From NCBI GenBank assembly GCA_945787805.1, contig CALZID010000013.1, positions 1 through 54,127 of the forward strand: 54,127 nucleotides of DNA, read 5' to 3'. Under the pieces are notes generated by a model, which worked only from the letters and a program-made list of their open reading frames with translations, did not search any database and was not told where the DNA came from. Source of the DNA: an uncultured Clostridia bacterium. Its GTDB lineage: Bacteria > Bacillota > Clostridia > Oscillospirales > Acutalibacteraceae. Position 1 is the stretch's first letter. Each line of letters opens with the position of its first letter. A program made the position numbers and the translations under genes. Shown in pieces: positions 16,321-25,410 of this stretch.

Positions 16321-18636
16321 TTACTCAAATGACACATCTATGCTGTTATCGGCTGAAGAAACAATGATTTTGCTTATTGTTGTGCCGATATTATCAATCA
16401 TAATTGTTGATACTTTATCTTCGATATTTCTACGGATTACATTTCTTAAATCACGGGCACCGCGAACATTACCGTCCATTTTTGAAACAATTGCAGACGG
16501 TGTTTTGTCGTCATAAACAAACTGAATACCCTTATCTTTAAGAACGGTTTCAATTTCAGAGAGCATAAGAATGGCGATATTCTTATAGTCTTCTTCCGAA
16601 AGCGGATTAAACACGACGATTTCGTCAACTCTGCCGATAAATTCGGGACGCAAGAATTCGTTCAATGCTTTAAGGACTTTTTCTCGTGAGATATCCTTAT
16701 CGGTTTTGCCGAATCCCAATGATGTTTCAGCATTGTGACTGCCCGCATTTGAAGTCATTATAATAACAGTATTTGCAAAGCTTACCGTTCTGCCGTGAGC
16801 ATCGTTTGTTTTGCCTTCATCAAGGATTTGAAGAAGAATATTCATTACATCGGGATGTGCTTTTTCAATTTCATCAAAGAGAATAATTGAATATGGCTTT
16901 CTTCTCACCTTTTCAGTAAGCTGACCTGCTTCGTCATAGCCTACATATCCGGGTGGTGAACCGATAATGCGGGAAACCGAATGCTTCTCCATAAACTCGC
17001 TCATATCAAGGCGGATAAGCGTTTCGGGTGTATCAAAAAGCTCGGTTGAAAGCTGTTTAACAAGCTCGGTTTTACCCACGCCTGTGGGCCCTACAAAGAT
17101 AAATGATGCCGGGCGTTTTTGAAGCGTCAACTGAATACGGCTTCTCTTAATTGCATTTGCAACTAATTTAACCGCATCGTCTTGACCGATTACTTTCTCC
17201 ATAAGTCTGTCTTCAAGACCTTTAAGTCTGTTAATATCGCCTTCAACAACTTTTGTTGCGGGAATACCTGTCCAAAGATTGATAACCTTTGCCAGGTCGT
17301 CTTCGATAACATTATTGTCCTTTGCTTTTTCTTGAAGCTCGGGGGCTTTGCTTTCGCAAAGGGCTAACTCACTCTTTGTTTTATAAAGCTCTTCATAAAC
17401 GGGATTTAAATCTTCATCGTTTTTAGGATTCGCAATGTTATCTTCAAGCTCTTCGAGCTCTTTTTTGAGTTCGGCAATTTTCTTTTCGTTGATTTCATTT
17501 TCGCTGATTGCTTTATTGCGGAGATTTGCACAAGTACAGGCTTCGTCTAAAAGGTCAATGGCTTTGTCGGGCAAAAATCTGTCAGTTATATATCTTTCTG
17601 AAAGAGTTACTGCCTTATAAACTAAATTATCGCTGATTTGCACTCTGTGGAAAAGCTCATAATAGCCTTTAATACCCACAAGCATTTTATAAGTATCTTC
17701 AATTGACGGTTCTTCAACCTTTACGGGCTGGAAGCGTCTTTCAAGAGCAGCGTCCTTTTCAATATGCTTTCTGTATTCATTGAAGGTAGTTGCGCCGATA
17801 ACCTGAATTGCGCCGCGGGACAATGCGGGCTTTAAGATATTTGCGGCGTTCATTGAGCCTTCTGCATCGCCTGTGCCCACAAGATTATGGACTTCGTCAA
17901 TAAAGAGAATTATATTGCCTTCGCTCTTCACTTCTTCAACAAGGCCTTTAATTCTGCTTTCAAACTGACCGCGGAATTGAGTGCCTGCAACAAGTGCTGT
18001 AAGGTCAAGAAGATGAATTTCTTTATCAATAAGCTTTGCCGGAACATTACCCTCTGCTATTCTTTGTGCCAAGCCTTCTGCAATTGCGGTTTTACCCACA
18101 CCGGGCTCACCGATAAGACAAGGGTTATTCTTTGTTCTTCTGCACAAAATCTGTATTGCACGGGCTATTTCTGTGTCACGGCCAATAATTCTGTCAAGCT
18201 CGTTGTTTCTTGCCTTTGCGGTCAAATCCGTGCAATACATTGAGAGCATTTTTCTCTTATCGTTTTTAGTACCTTGCTTTTTCTTGCCCTTCGGTGCATC
18301 TTTTTTATCGCCGTTAAGGTCTTTGATATTTTCTTCGGGAACATCCATCGGCATTAAGCCCATATTCTGCAAAAACGGGAATGTGCCCGCACCTCCGGGT
18401 TCAAAGCCGTCTTCTCCCATAGTTTCCATCATTTGCTCCATTTGGGCTGTCATATCTTCAATTTGCTCTTCGGTTATACCCATATTATCCATCATCTGTT
18501 TAATCGGACCGATATTCATTTCCATTGCACATTGAATACAATAGCCTTCATTTGTTGCTTTCTCGCCTTCCATCTTTGTAACAAAGATAACGGCGGGTCT
18601 TTGCTTGCATTTACAGCAAATCATATTTTTATTCAT
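16321..18636 (-). CDS. clpE: ClpE-type AAA+ unfoldase with N-terminal zinc ribbon
   Basis: Hsp100 ATPase that unfolds substrates, probably for ClpP. The N-terminus has no Clp_N repeats; instead it has a zinc ribbon (CCKCKQRPAV ... GYCIQCA), which defines the ClpE type. An unusual methionine-rich linker (about residues 40-100) follows. AAA module 1 has GEPGVGKTAIAEGLA and ILFIDEVHNLVGTG, then a coiled-coil middle domain. AAA module 2 has VGPTGVGKTELVK, RLDMSEFMEKHSVSRIIG, GSPPGYVGYD and SIILFDEIEKAHPDV. The length of 771 residues fits. It is the last gene of the long ruvC operon, 6 bases after pgsA. I see no CtsR-type operator, so regulation may differ from Bacillus clpE. Confidence 0.92.
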   Translation of the reverse strand: MNKNMICCKCKQRPAVIFVTKMEGEKATNEGYCIQCAMEMNIGPIKQMMDNMGITEEQIEDMTAQMEQMMETMGEDGFEPGGAGTFPFLQNMGLMPMDVPEENIKDLNGDKKDAPKGKKKQGTKNDKRKMLSMYCTDLTAKARNNELDRIIGRDTEIARAIQILCRRTKNNPCLIGEPGVGKTAIAEGLAQRIAEGNVPAKLIDKEIHLLDLTALVAGTQFRGQFESRIKGLVEEVKSEGNIILFIDEVHNLVGTGDAEGSMNAANILKPALSRGAIQVIGATTFNEYRKHIEKDAALERRFQPVKVEEPSIEDTYKMLVGIKGYYELFHRVQISDNLVYKAVTLSERYITDRFLPDKAIDLLDEACTCANLRNKAISENEINEKKIAELKKELEELEDNIANPKNDEDLNPVYEELYKTKSELALCESKAPELQEKAKDNNVIEDDLAKVINLWTGIPATKVVEGDINRLKGLEDRLMEKVIGQDDAVKLVANAIKRSRIQLTLQKRPASFIFVGPTGVGKTELVKQLSTELFDTPETLIRLDMSEFMEKHSVSRIIGSPPGYVGYDEAGQLTEKVRRKPYSIILFDEIEKAHPDVMNILLQILDEGKTNDAHGRTVSFANTVIIMTSNAGSHNAETSLGFGKTDKDISREKVLKALNEFLRPEFIGRVDEIVVFNPLSEEDYKNIAILMLSEIETVLKDKGIQFVYDDKTPSAIVSKMDGNVRGARDLRNVIRRNIEDKVSTIMIDNIGTTISKIIVSSADNSIDVSFE

Positions 18637-18642
18637 TACTAA

Positions 18643-19311
18643 TTAGTCCTCTTTCTTTGCCTTTGCGTTTTCAAGAATTTGTTTAACTGCACTTGGAAGA
18701 TAACTGAAAAATGCAACAAATGTAAGCACTACAGCTATTATCACAAGCACAAACATCACAGGTTCGGGAAGTGTATATTTTTCGAAGCCTGCAATATATG
18801 TAATTGCGCCGACTTCGGGCCCGAAACCGATAATTATTACCATTATTACATAGAATGCGCAGGTTGCAAGCTTGCCCCAGATTTCTGCCGCACCAGGACG
18901 GGTGCCCAATGCAATAAGAATAACGCTGCCGATGATCATAATGATATCTTTTGCGATAAAGAGCAGGAATACCCAAGAAAAGGCTTGCATTGATTCGCTT
19001 TGCGCTTCTCTGAACTGTAAGAAAAGTACAATTGCAATTGCAAAAATTGTGAGCTTATCTGCTACGGGGTCCAACATTTTACCTAAATTACTGACTTGAT
19101 TAAATCTTCTTGCGATTTTGCCGTCAAACATATCCGACAGTCCCGAAAGTGCCAAAACTATAAGCGACCACCAGATATAGCCTTTATAAAAAAGCACTGC
19201 AAAAACGGGAATTAAAGCAATTCTTATTACTGAAAGCAAGTTCGGGATTGTAAGACAACCGTCAAAAATCAGTTTTAAGTTTTCTTGTAATGTTAATTTT
19301 TCTTCACTCAT
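18643..19311 (-). CDS. pgsA: CDP-diacylglycerol-glycerol-3-phosphate 3-phosphatidyltransferase
   Basis: Membrane enzyme of phosphatidylglycerol synthesis. The CDP-alcohol phosphotransferase signature DG-x2-AR-x8-G-x3-D-x3-D is complete in DGKIARRFNQVSNLGKMLDP plus VADK. Several hydrophobic segments surround it. The length of 222 residues is slightly longer than average owing to a hydrophilic C-terminus. The ATG follows GAGGTG. It lies in the operon between cvpA and clpE with gaps of 6-12 bases. Confidence 0.93.
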   Translation of the reverse strand: MSEEKLTLQENLKLIFDGCLTIPNLLSVIRIALIPVFAVLFYKGYIWWSLIVLALSGLSDMFDGKIARRFNQVSNLGKMLDPVADKLTIFAIAIVLFLQFREAQSESMQAFSWVFLLFIAKDIIMIIGSVILIALGTRPGAAEIWGKLATCAFYVIMVIIIGFGPEVGAITYIAGFEKYTLPEPVMFVLVIIAVVLTFVAFFSYLPSAVKQILENAKAKKED

Positions 19312-19323
19312 AATTACACCTCA

Positions 19324-20040
19324 TTATTTAATAATAAATTCTTTAAGTGAATCCATAAGCGGATTGATTTTATCAAGTAAACCGATTACAAAAGATTCGT
19401 TAACGGCTGTTGACAACTCGCTTTCACCGTCGCCGAATATAAATCTAAGTGCTACGCAAATAATCAAAAGTGTGGCTGCGCCCTTAACTGCACCGAAAAC
19501 ACCGCCGAGCGTTCTGTTGATTGATTTTACAATTGAAATATCGAAAAGCTTTGAAATATATTTTGCGGCAATTTTAAGAATTACATTCAAAACTATTGAC
19601 AGCACAATAAATATCAACACCGTCAATGCGCCTGTAACTATCGGCTGGGCTATTGTATCGGCAAGGTTTTGCGCAAGGTTTGAAGATTCAAATTTCTGTG
19701 TCGAAATCTGCTCTTTTATATCAGAAATATCAACGCCTGCCGATGATGCAAATGTAACGGCAAAATCAGGAATTGAGTCTAAAACTGCGTTGGCCTTGTC
19801 GGCAACCGATAAAGAATCGACATTTTCGTCAATTTTTTCTTCAATGGCATTTACAATTTGTTTTTCAACAAATCCGTCATATGCGGTTTGTGCAATAACG
19901 GGACTGAACTGGAAGGACAAGAAAATCGCCGCAACAACCGCCACAAGCTCTAACAAGGTTCTGATAAAACCTTTTTTTGCCGCAAAGATTACATAAGCTG
20001 CAAAAATTGCAATGAGTATAACATCTAAAATCAATGACAT
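19324..20040 (-). CDS. CvpA family membrane protein
   Basis: A 238-residue integral membrane protein of the CvpA (colicin V production) family. The N-terminus has two to three hydrophobic helices (LILDVILIAIFAAYVIFAAK, then LLELVAVVAAIFLSFQF) with the family's KKGFIRTLLEL turn. A polar helical middle region of about 70 residues is followed by two more helices and a GGVFGAVKGAATLL motif. Function is poorly defined; family members affect envelope integrity and purine/phosphatidate-linked phenotypes. I chose the ATG at 20040 (GAGGTGA) over an upstream GTG. Confidence 0.85.
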   Translation of the reverse strand: MSLILDVILIAIFAAYVIFAAKKGFIRTLLELVAVVAAIFLSFQFSPVIAQTAYDGFVEKQIVNAIEEKIDENVDSLSVADKANAVLDSIPDFAVTFASSAGVDISDIKEQISTQKFESSNLAQNLADTIAQPIVTGALTVLIFIVLSIVLNVILKIAAKYISKLFDISIVKSINRTLGGVFGAVKGAATLLIICVALRFIFGDGESELSTAVNESFVIGLLDKINPLMDSLKEFIIK

Positions 20041-20057
20041 ATAAATCACCTCTTAAT

Positions 20058-21272
20058 TTAGTCTTTATCTTTATTATCCCCTACCGATGAGTAAAGGTTA
20101 ATTGCGTCGGACGAATAAATATATGTATTTCTTGAACTTACAAGCACCTTTTTTGCATCGGCATTGACTTCTGCACTGCCGCAGGGCTTGCCTTTCATAT
20201 TAAATGTTTGCATATTACTGTTTGTGAGTACCGCAACATATTTTCCGTCAGTCGATACGGATTTTACCATTCCGTCAATTTCTGTTGTAAAGAGTTCTTT
20301 GCCTGATTTATTATAAACTTTAATTATTTTCTGAGTTGTACTTGAATATTTTGAAAGGACAAGTATTGCGCTGTTGTTATCTGAAATAAAGAGTTGATAT
20401 GTTGTGTTTACCGATACATCAATTTTTTCTTTAACTTCGCCGCCTTTTATTATTTCACAAACATTATCGCCCATTACCATTACAGTTTCATTTGAGAGGA
20501 ACTTAACATTTGCAATGGCGGTATCTGTATATTCAAAGGTTGCAACAGGCTCTGTTTTTTTCTCATTTAAAATGTGAACCTTTGTATAAACCGAACCGTT
20601 ATCCACGCCTAAAACCGCTACTGCATAGTTTTTTCCGTTATCTGAAATATCGCAGGAAACTATATGCTCTTTTGCGCATTTCCATATAAACCTTTGTTCA
20701 CGGTTACTGTCATACACGGTCAACATGCTTTCTGCATTGTCGGCTCTTGTTGCAATTGCAACCGAACCGTCTTTTCCCATTTCGCCTGTCAGGATAATAT
20801 GCTCTGTTTCTTTTTCATAGAGCACTCTTGTTTTTGACTGTACTCTGAATTTTTTTGCGCCTTCGTCAAACAGAAGAATTCTGCCGCTGTTTGTACTGAT
20901 TACGGGATAATCGTAGTCATGTGCAATATTTGAAATCTCTTTAGCTGTTGAATTCAGCACTTTTATATTGGAATCATAGACTAAAACCAAGTCGGAATTA
21001 GTTAAACTCACATCATCAATATCAAAGCTGTTAACACTGTAAGGATAGCCGTCGCCGTTGCCCAGTTTAGCCATGGCTGTTGCAAAATAGTCGCCGACCG
21101 TTGAAAAGGTTACACCGCCGAACTGTGCCGCAGCAATTAAAATCAACAGTAAAACTACAAATACAATTGCTAATAATTTCATTGTTTTTACTGTTTTTGC
21201 GCTGACACTTTTGGGTATTTTTTTATTGAGTTTTATTGGTTTTTTGGCTTTTTTCTTTTTGTTTTCTGCCAC
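20058..21272 (-). CDS. Membrane-anchored beta-propeller-like protein (DUF5711)
   Basis: A 404-residue protein: a very basic N-terminus (KKKKAKKPIKLNKK), one transmembrane helix (KLLAIVFVVLLLILIAAAQF) and a long extracytoplasmic domain of repeating short beta strands (for example NGKNYAVAVLGVDNG, DGKYVAVLTNSN), suggesting a WD40/PQQ-like propeller. It matches what I know as DUF5711, found in Clostridia; no function is known. The start is GTG at 21272 with GGTG upstream, because an in-frame stop lies directly before it. It lies in the operon between truA and cvpA. Confidence 0.78.
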   Translation of the reverse strand: MAENKKKKAKKPIKLNKKIPKSVSAKTVKTMKLLAIVFVVLLLILIAAAQFGGVTFSTVGDYFATAMAKLGNGDGYPYSVNSFDIDDVSLTNSDLVLVYDSNIKVLNSTAKEISNIAHDYDYPVISTNSGRILLFDEGAKKFRVQSKTRVLYEKETEHIILTGEMGKDGSVAIATRADNAESMLTVYDSNREQRFIWKCAKEHIVSCDISDNGKNYAVAVLGVDNGSVYTKVHILNEKKTEPVATFEYTDTAIANVKFLSNETVMVMGDNVCEIIKGGEVKEKIDVSVNTTYQLFISDNNSAILVLSKYSSTTQKIIKVYNKSGKELFTTEIDGMVKSVSTDGKYVAVLTNSNMQTFNMKGKPCGSAEVNADAKKVLVSSRNTYIYSSDAINLYSSVGDNKDKD

Positions 21273-21287
21273 TCATATCACCACACA

Positions 21288-22022
21288 TCAATAGTAAACT
21301 TTATTGAGATATAATCCGCAGGCTTCTGCGGTTACGCCCGCATTATCACGGTTTTTGCTTTCAATTATCTGTGATACTGTTCCTTTCTCGATTTTTCCCC
21401 GTTGAATATCAAGAAGCGTACCCACAATAATCCGCACCATATTATATAAAAATCCGTTACCGCTGACTTTGATTTCAACTATATCCCCGTTTCTTGTTAC
21501 AGAGCAGTCATAAATTTCACGGACCTTATCTTTTATCTCACTGTCTGCACTGCAAAATGCCGAAAAATCGTGAGCGCCTATAAAGGATTTTGCTTCGGTA
21601 TTCAGCATTTCTGCATCTAACTCATAGGGGTAAAACATTGCTTTGTTTTCATAAAAAGGATTTCTGTATTTTCCGTTATAAATACGGTAGATATACTCTT
21701 TGCCCTTGCAATCGTATCGTGCGTGGAAGTCAAAATCAACTTCTTTGCAATCATAAACCGATATTTGAGGCGGAAGATAGAAATTAAGCGCATCGGGTAT
21801 TTTTTCGACAGGTATATTACATTCCGTTCGCACATTACAACAGAACATATTTGCGTGAACACCTGCGTCTGTTCGGCTGCACCCTATTATGTTTTCATCT
21901 TTTCCGCTGATATTTTTATATGCATTACACAATTCCTGCTGAATCGTCACTGCATTGGGCTGTATTTGCCACCCGTGAAATGAAGTTCCGTCATACCGTA
22001 ATACCAAAAGTAAATTCCGCAT
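21288..22022 (-). CDS. truA: tRNA pseudouridine(38-40) synthase
   Basis: Isomerises uridines 38-40 in the tRNA anticodon arm. The catalytic Asp lies in CSRTDAGVHA, preceded by the family's RYDGTSFHGWQ near the N-terminus; FLYNMVRIIVGTL near the C-terminus is also diagnostic. The length of 244 residues is normal. I chose the ATG at 22022 (GCGGTGA); a GTG three codons upstream is possible. The start overlaps the end of ecfT by 32 bases. The ecfA1-ecfA2-ecfT-truA order is conserved across Firmicutes. Confidence 0.96.
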   Translation of the reverse strand: MRNLLLVLRYDGTSFHGWQIQPNAVTIQQELCNAYKNISGKDENIIGCSRTDAGVHANMFCCNVRTECNIPVEKIPDALNFYLPPQISVYDCKEVDFDFHARYDCKGKEYIYRIYNGKYRNPFYENKAMFYPYELDAEMLNTEAKSFIGAHDFSAFCSADSEIKDKVREIYDCSVTRNGDIVEIKVSGNGFLYNMVRIIVGTLLDIQRGKIEKGTVSQIIESKNRDNAGVTAEACGLYLNKVYY

Positions 22023-22833
22023 TATATTCACCGCAATAAATATTGAGTAAGATTACAGACGCTATAACACCGGCCACCGAACCGAGCGCTATATAATCAC
22101 GATAAGAGAATTTTAACGCATTCATGGTCGTTTTGCCCTGACCGCCGTTATAGCAGCGGCAAGTCATAGCGTTTGCCAACTCATAAGCACGCCTTATTGA
22201 ATTGAAAAGCAAGGGAATAAACAAGGGAATAAGCGCTTTTGCACGCTTTATTATGTTACCCTGTTCAAAGTTTGCGCCGCGGCTCTTCTGCGCACTCATA
22301 ATTTTATCGACTTCTTCAATAAGAGTCGGAATGAAGCGGAGTGCGATTGTCATTATCATTGTTATGGTATGAAAATCAAGACCGATTTTCTTAAAGGGCG
22401 CAAAGATGCGGTCAAGTCCGTTTGTAAGGGAAGTGGGTGAAGTTGTGTATGTGAGCATTGTGCTCATTACAATAAGCAATGATATTCTCAATGCCATAAA
22501 TACCGCTGTCAAAACGCCGCCGCTTGTTATTTTTATTCTCCATATATCAACAAGCACAATTCCGCCCTCGTTATAGGCGATTTGAAGAATTGATGTAATT
22601 GCAATAATCAGAATAATCGGACGAAGCCCTTTCAGTACGGTTTTAAGGGGGATTTTTGAAATCGCAATCACAAAAGCCGTTACCAATAAGCAAAATCCGA
22701 GAGAAATAAAGTTATTTGAGAGAAATACCATAACAATGAACGATGTTACAAATAACAGTTTCATTCGCGGGTCCATTTTGTGAACAAATGAATGCATCGG
22801 AAAATACTGACCGAGAGTAATGTCTTTAATCAT
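21991..22833 (-). CDS. ecfT: Energy-coupling factor transporter transmembrane protein EcfT
   Basis: Membrane scaffold of the ECF vitamin transporter, linking the two ATPases to interchangeable S components. The 280 residues have about five hydrophobic helices and the two coupling-helix motifs, SRGANFEQG and a second ANAMTCRCYNG. It overlaps the end of ecfA2 by 8 bases and the start of truA by 32. No S component gene is in the window, as expected for a shared (group II) ECF module. Confidence 0.95.
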   Translation of the reverse strand: MIKDITLGQYFPMHSFVHKMDPRMKLLFVTSFIVMVFLSNNFISLGFCLLVTAFVIAISKIPLKTVLKGLRPIILIIAITSILQIAYNEGGIVLVDIWRIKITSGGVLTAVFMALRISLLIVMSTMLTYTTSPTSLTNGLDRIFAPFKKIGLDFHTITMIMTIALRFIPTLIEEVDKIMSAQKSRGANFEQGNIIKRAKALIPLFIPLLFNSIRRAYELANAMTCRCYNGGQGKTTMNALKFSYRDYIALGSVAGVIASVILLNIYCGEYNAEFTFGITV

Positions 22834-23692
22834 TGTTCACACTCCCCTCAAAAAGTCTTTTCAGTTCACGGTAACCCTGCTCGACTGTATAAATCTTTTC
22901 GCTGACGGGATATCCTTTTTTACGAAGTCTTATAAACACTTCGGTAATTTGCGGGACTGAAAGGCCGATTTCCTGAAGATGCGTACTGTTTTCAAAAATA
23001 CCGTCAACCGTACCCATCAAGTCAACTTTTGAGTCATTCATAACAATAACTTTTGTGGCAAAACGGGCAACATCATCCATGCTGTGTGAAACGATTATAA
23101 CAGTGCTGCCTGTTTTTTCACGGTAGTTTTTAATAAGGTCAAGAATTTGCTCTCTGCCCATTGGGTCAAGACCGCTTGTAGGCTCGTCAAGAATGAGAAT
23201 TTCGGGCTCCATTGAGATTACCCCTGCAATTGCAACTCTTCTTTTTTCGCCGCCAGACAGGTCAAAGGGTGATTTAGAAAGCATTTCGTCGGGAATTCCC
23301 ACATATTTTGCGGCCTTTCTCACTCTTTCGTCAATCTCTGCGGTTGAAAGCCCCATATTTGCAGGACCGAATGCGATATCTTTATAAACCGTGCTTTCAA
23401 AAAGCTGATATTCGGGATATTGAAAGCAAAGCCCGACTCTGAAACGGGTATCAAAAAGCTTTGACTTGGACTGATGAATATCTTCGCCGTCAAGAAAAAT
23501 CTTGCCGTCAGTTGGCTTCAATAAGCCGTTAAGATGTTGAACGAGTGTGCTCTTACCCGACCCTGTATGCCCTATTATTGCTACAAAGTCGCCTTTTTCA
23601 ATATTGATATTCACATTGTCGAGTGCGGTGATTTTGAAAGGAGTGCCCGCACCGTATATATATGTTAAATTTTCAGTTTTCAAGTGGGACAT
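22826..23692 (-). CDS. ecfA2: ECF transporter ATPase EcfA2
   Basis: Second ATP-binding subunit of the ECF module (288 residues). Walker A GHTGSGKSTLVQ, a Q-loop in LCFQYPEYQLFESTVYKDI, signature LSGGEKRRVAIAG, Walker B ILILDEPTSGLDPMG and a switch histidine in VIIVSHSMDD are all intact. The extended C-terminal helix that binds EcfT is present. It begins 3 bases after ecfA1. Confidence 0.95.
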   Translation of the reverse strand: MSHLKTENLTYIYGAGTPFKITALDNVNINIEKGDFVAIIGHTGSGKSTLVQHLNGLLKPTDGKIFLDGEDIHQSKSKLFDTRFRVGLCFQYPEYQLFESTVYKDIAFGPANMGLSTAEIDERVRKAAKYVGIPDEMLSKSPFDLSGGEKRRVAIAGVISMEPEILILDEPTSGLDPMGREQILDLIKNYREKTGSTVIIVSHSMDDVARFATKVIVMNDSKVDLMGTVDGIFENSTHLQEIGLSVPQITEVFIRLRKKGYPVSEKIYTVEQGYRELKRLFEGSVNND

Positions 23693-23695
23693 TTA

Positions 23696-24547
23696 TTATT
23701 TACCTTTCAATAAAGCATCTATATTTTCGACTAATTCGTCGATACTTAACAAGTCATTTTTAAGTTTTATTCCGTCTGCACGAAGCAATTCCGAAAGCTG
23801 ACAGGTTTGCGGCACATCAAGACCGATACTGCGTATTTTTGTGGCATCCGCAAACACTTCTTTGGGTGTTCCGTCCATTAAGAGCCTACTGTCGTCCATA
23901 ACCACAATTCTGTCTGCTTCAACCGCTTCTTCCATATAATGAGTGATGAACACTACCGTGATACCTAAATCACGGTTAAGCCGTTTTATAGCATTCATAA
24001 CATCCCGTCTGCCGATTGGGTCCAGCATTGCGGTGGGCTCATCAAGAATTATGCATCTCGGCTCCATTGCGATGATACCCGCAATTGCAACCCTTTGCTT
24101 TTGACCGCCCGACAGCTTATGGGGACCGTGTTTGCGGTATTCGTACATACCGACGGTTTTTAGTGCACTGTCAACCCGTCTGCGAATTTCAGTAGGCTCA
24201 ATTCCCAAATTTTCAGGACCGAATGCCACATCTTCTTCAACTATTGTTGCAACAATTTGGTTATCGGGATTTTGAAATACCACGCCGACTGTCTGTTTAA
24301 TTTTTATGTCGTCTTCTTCGTTTACCGTATCCATTCCGTCAACTAAAACTCTACCTTTTTCGGGAAGCAAAAGTCCGTTTGCAAGCTTTGCGAGAGTGCT
24401 TTTGCCCGAACCGTTATGACCGAGAATTGCCACGAATTCTCCTTTTTCAATTGAAAGAGAAAAATCCTTAACGGCGGGCGCCAAAGCTACGCCTTCTTCA
24501 TCACTTTCGTAACGGAATGTTACATTTTCAAATTTAATAATTGCCAT
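23696..24547 (-). CDS. ecfA1: ECF transporter ATPase EcfA1
   Basis: First ATP-binding subunit of the ECF module (283 residues). Walker [14 protein letters not shown]-loop [20 protein letters not shown], signature [13 protein letters not shown], Walker [13 protein letters not shown] and switch region FITHYMEEA are intact. Its ATG overlaps the stop of the upstream methyltransferase by 1 base (TAATG coupling). Confidence 0.95.
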   Translation of the reverse strand: MAIIKFENVTFRYESDEEGVALAPAVKDFSLSIEKGEFVAILGHNGSGKSTLAKLANGLLLPEKGRVLVDGMDTVNEEDDIKIKQTVGVVFQNPDNQIVATIVEEDVAFGPENLGIEPTEIRRRVDSALKTVGMYEYRKHGPHKLSGGQKQRVAIAGIIAMEPRCIILDEPTAMLDPIGRRDVMNAIKRLNRDLGITVVFITHYMEEAVEADRIVVMDDSRLLMDGTPKEVFADATKIRSIGLDVPQTCQLSELLRADGIKLKNDLLSIDELVENIDALLKGK

Positions 24548-25410
24548 TATTTACTCCAAATTGCAGATGCACCGCAAGGAAGTACAAGTCCGTTTTCGGC
24601 AGCACGAAGTCCGATTTCGCTGCCTGTAACCTGACCGCCGAAGCGTGTTTTTACAACTGCACCTAAAATATATTCCATAACTGATGGGCTAAGCCCTGTT
24701 GTGTATGAGTTTATAAGCATCATAAGCGGGTCATCACTTAACACCCCACTGCAAAGCTCAACAAATTCATAAACTTCGTTTTCAAGTTTCCAGACTTCGC
24801 CGCCGGGTCCCCTGCCATAAGATGGTGGGTCCATAATGATGATGTCATATTTATTGCCGCGGCGGATTTCACGCTGAACGAATTTAATACAATCATCAAC
24901 AATCCAACGCACCTTTTTGTCTGCCACTCTCGAGCTTACCGCATTTTCTTTTGCCCAGAGAGTCATACCCTTTGATGCGTCAACATGGCACACAGAAGCC
25001 CCTGCTTTAAGGGCTGAGATTGTAGCGCCGCCCGTATAAGCAAACAAATTGAGAACTTTTACTTCACGGTTTGCATTCTTAATAACTTCTGCAACCCTAT
25101 CCCAGTTTGTTGCCTGTTCGGGAAAAAGCCCCGTATGCTTAAATCCCATTGTTTTAATATTGAATGTTAAATCACGGTAGCCGATTGTCCAAAAATCAGG
25201 AATTTTGTTTTTGATTTCCCACTGACCGCCGCCTGACTGTGAGCGATGATAGACGGCATCCGCTTTTTTCCAAAGGGGATTTTTCTTTTCGGTTTTCCAG
25301 ATAACTTGCGGGTCGGGACGAATTAGAGTGATGTTGCCCCATCTTTCAAGTCTTTCACCGCAAGAGCAGTCAATAAGTTCATAATCTTTCCAATTATCTG
25401 CAACTCTCAT
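24547..25410 (-). CDS. Class I SAM-dependent rRNA methyltransferase, RlmI/RlmK-like
   Basis: A 287-residue methyltransferase of the SAM-dependent_MTase (RlmI/RlmK C-terminal) family. Motif I is [20 protein letters not shown], motif II-like [10 protein letters not shown], and the active-site motif [17 protein letters not shown]. The N-terminal PUA domain of RlmI is absent, so this is the short form. The exact rRNA base is unknown. It overlaps glmM upstream and ecfA1 downstream by 1 base each, so translation is coupled. Confidence 0.88.
   Translation of the reverse strand: MRVADNWKDYELIDCSCGERLERWGNITLIRPDPQVIWKTEKKNPLWKKADAVYHRSQSGGGQWEIKNKIPDFWTIGYRDLTFNIKTMGFKHTGLFPEQATNWDRVAEVIKNANREVKVLNLFAYTGGATISALKAGASVCHVDASKGMTLWAKENAVSSRVADKKVRWIVDDCIKFVQREIRRGNKYDIIIMDPPSYGRGPGGEVWKLENEVYEFVELCSGVLSDDPLMMLINSYTTGLSPSVMEYILGAVVKTRFGGQVTGSEIGLRAAENGLVLPCGASAIWSK

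Noticed and set aside
19364-19996. 210-residue plus-strand frame
   Set aside because: Exactly opposite cvpA; Ser/Ala/Ile-rich shadow composition and no ribosome site.
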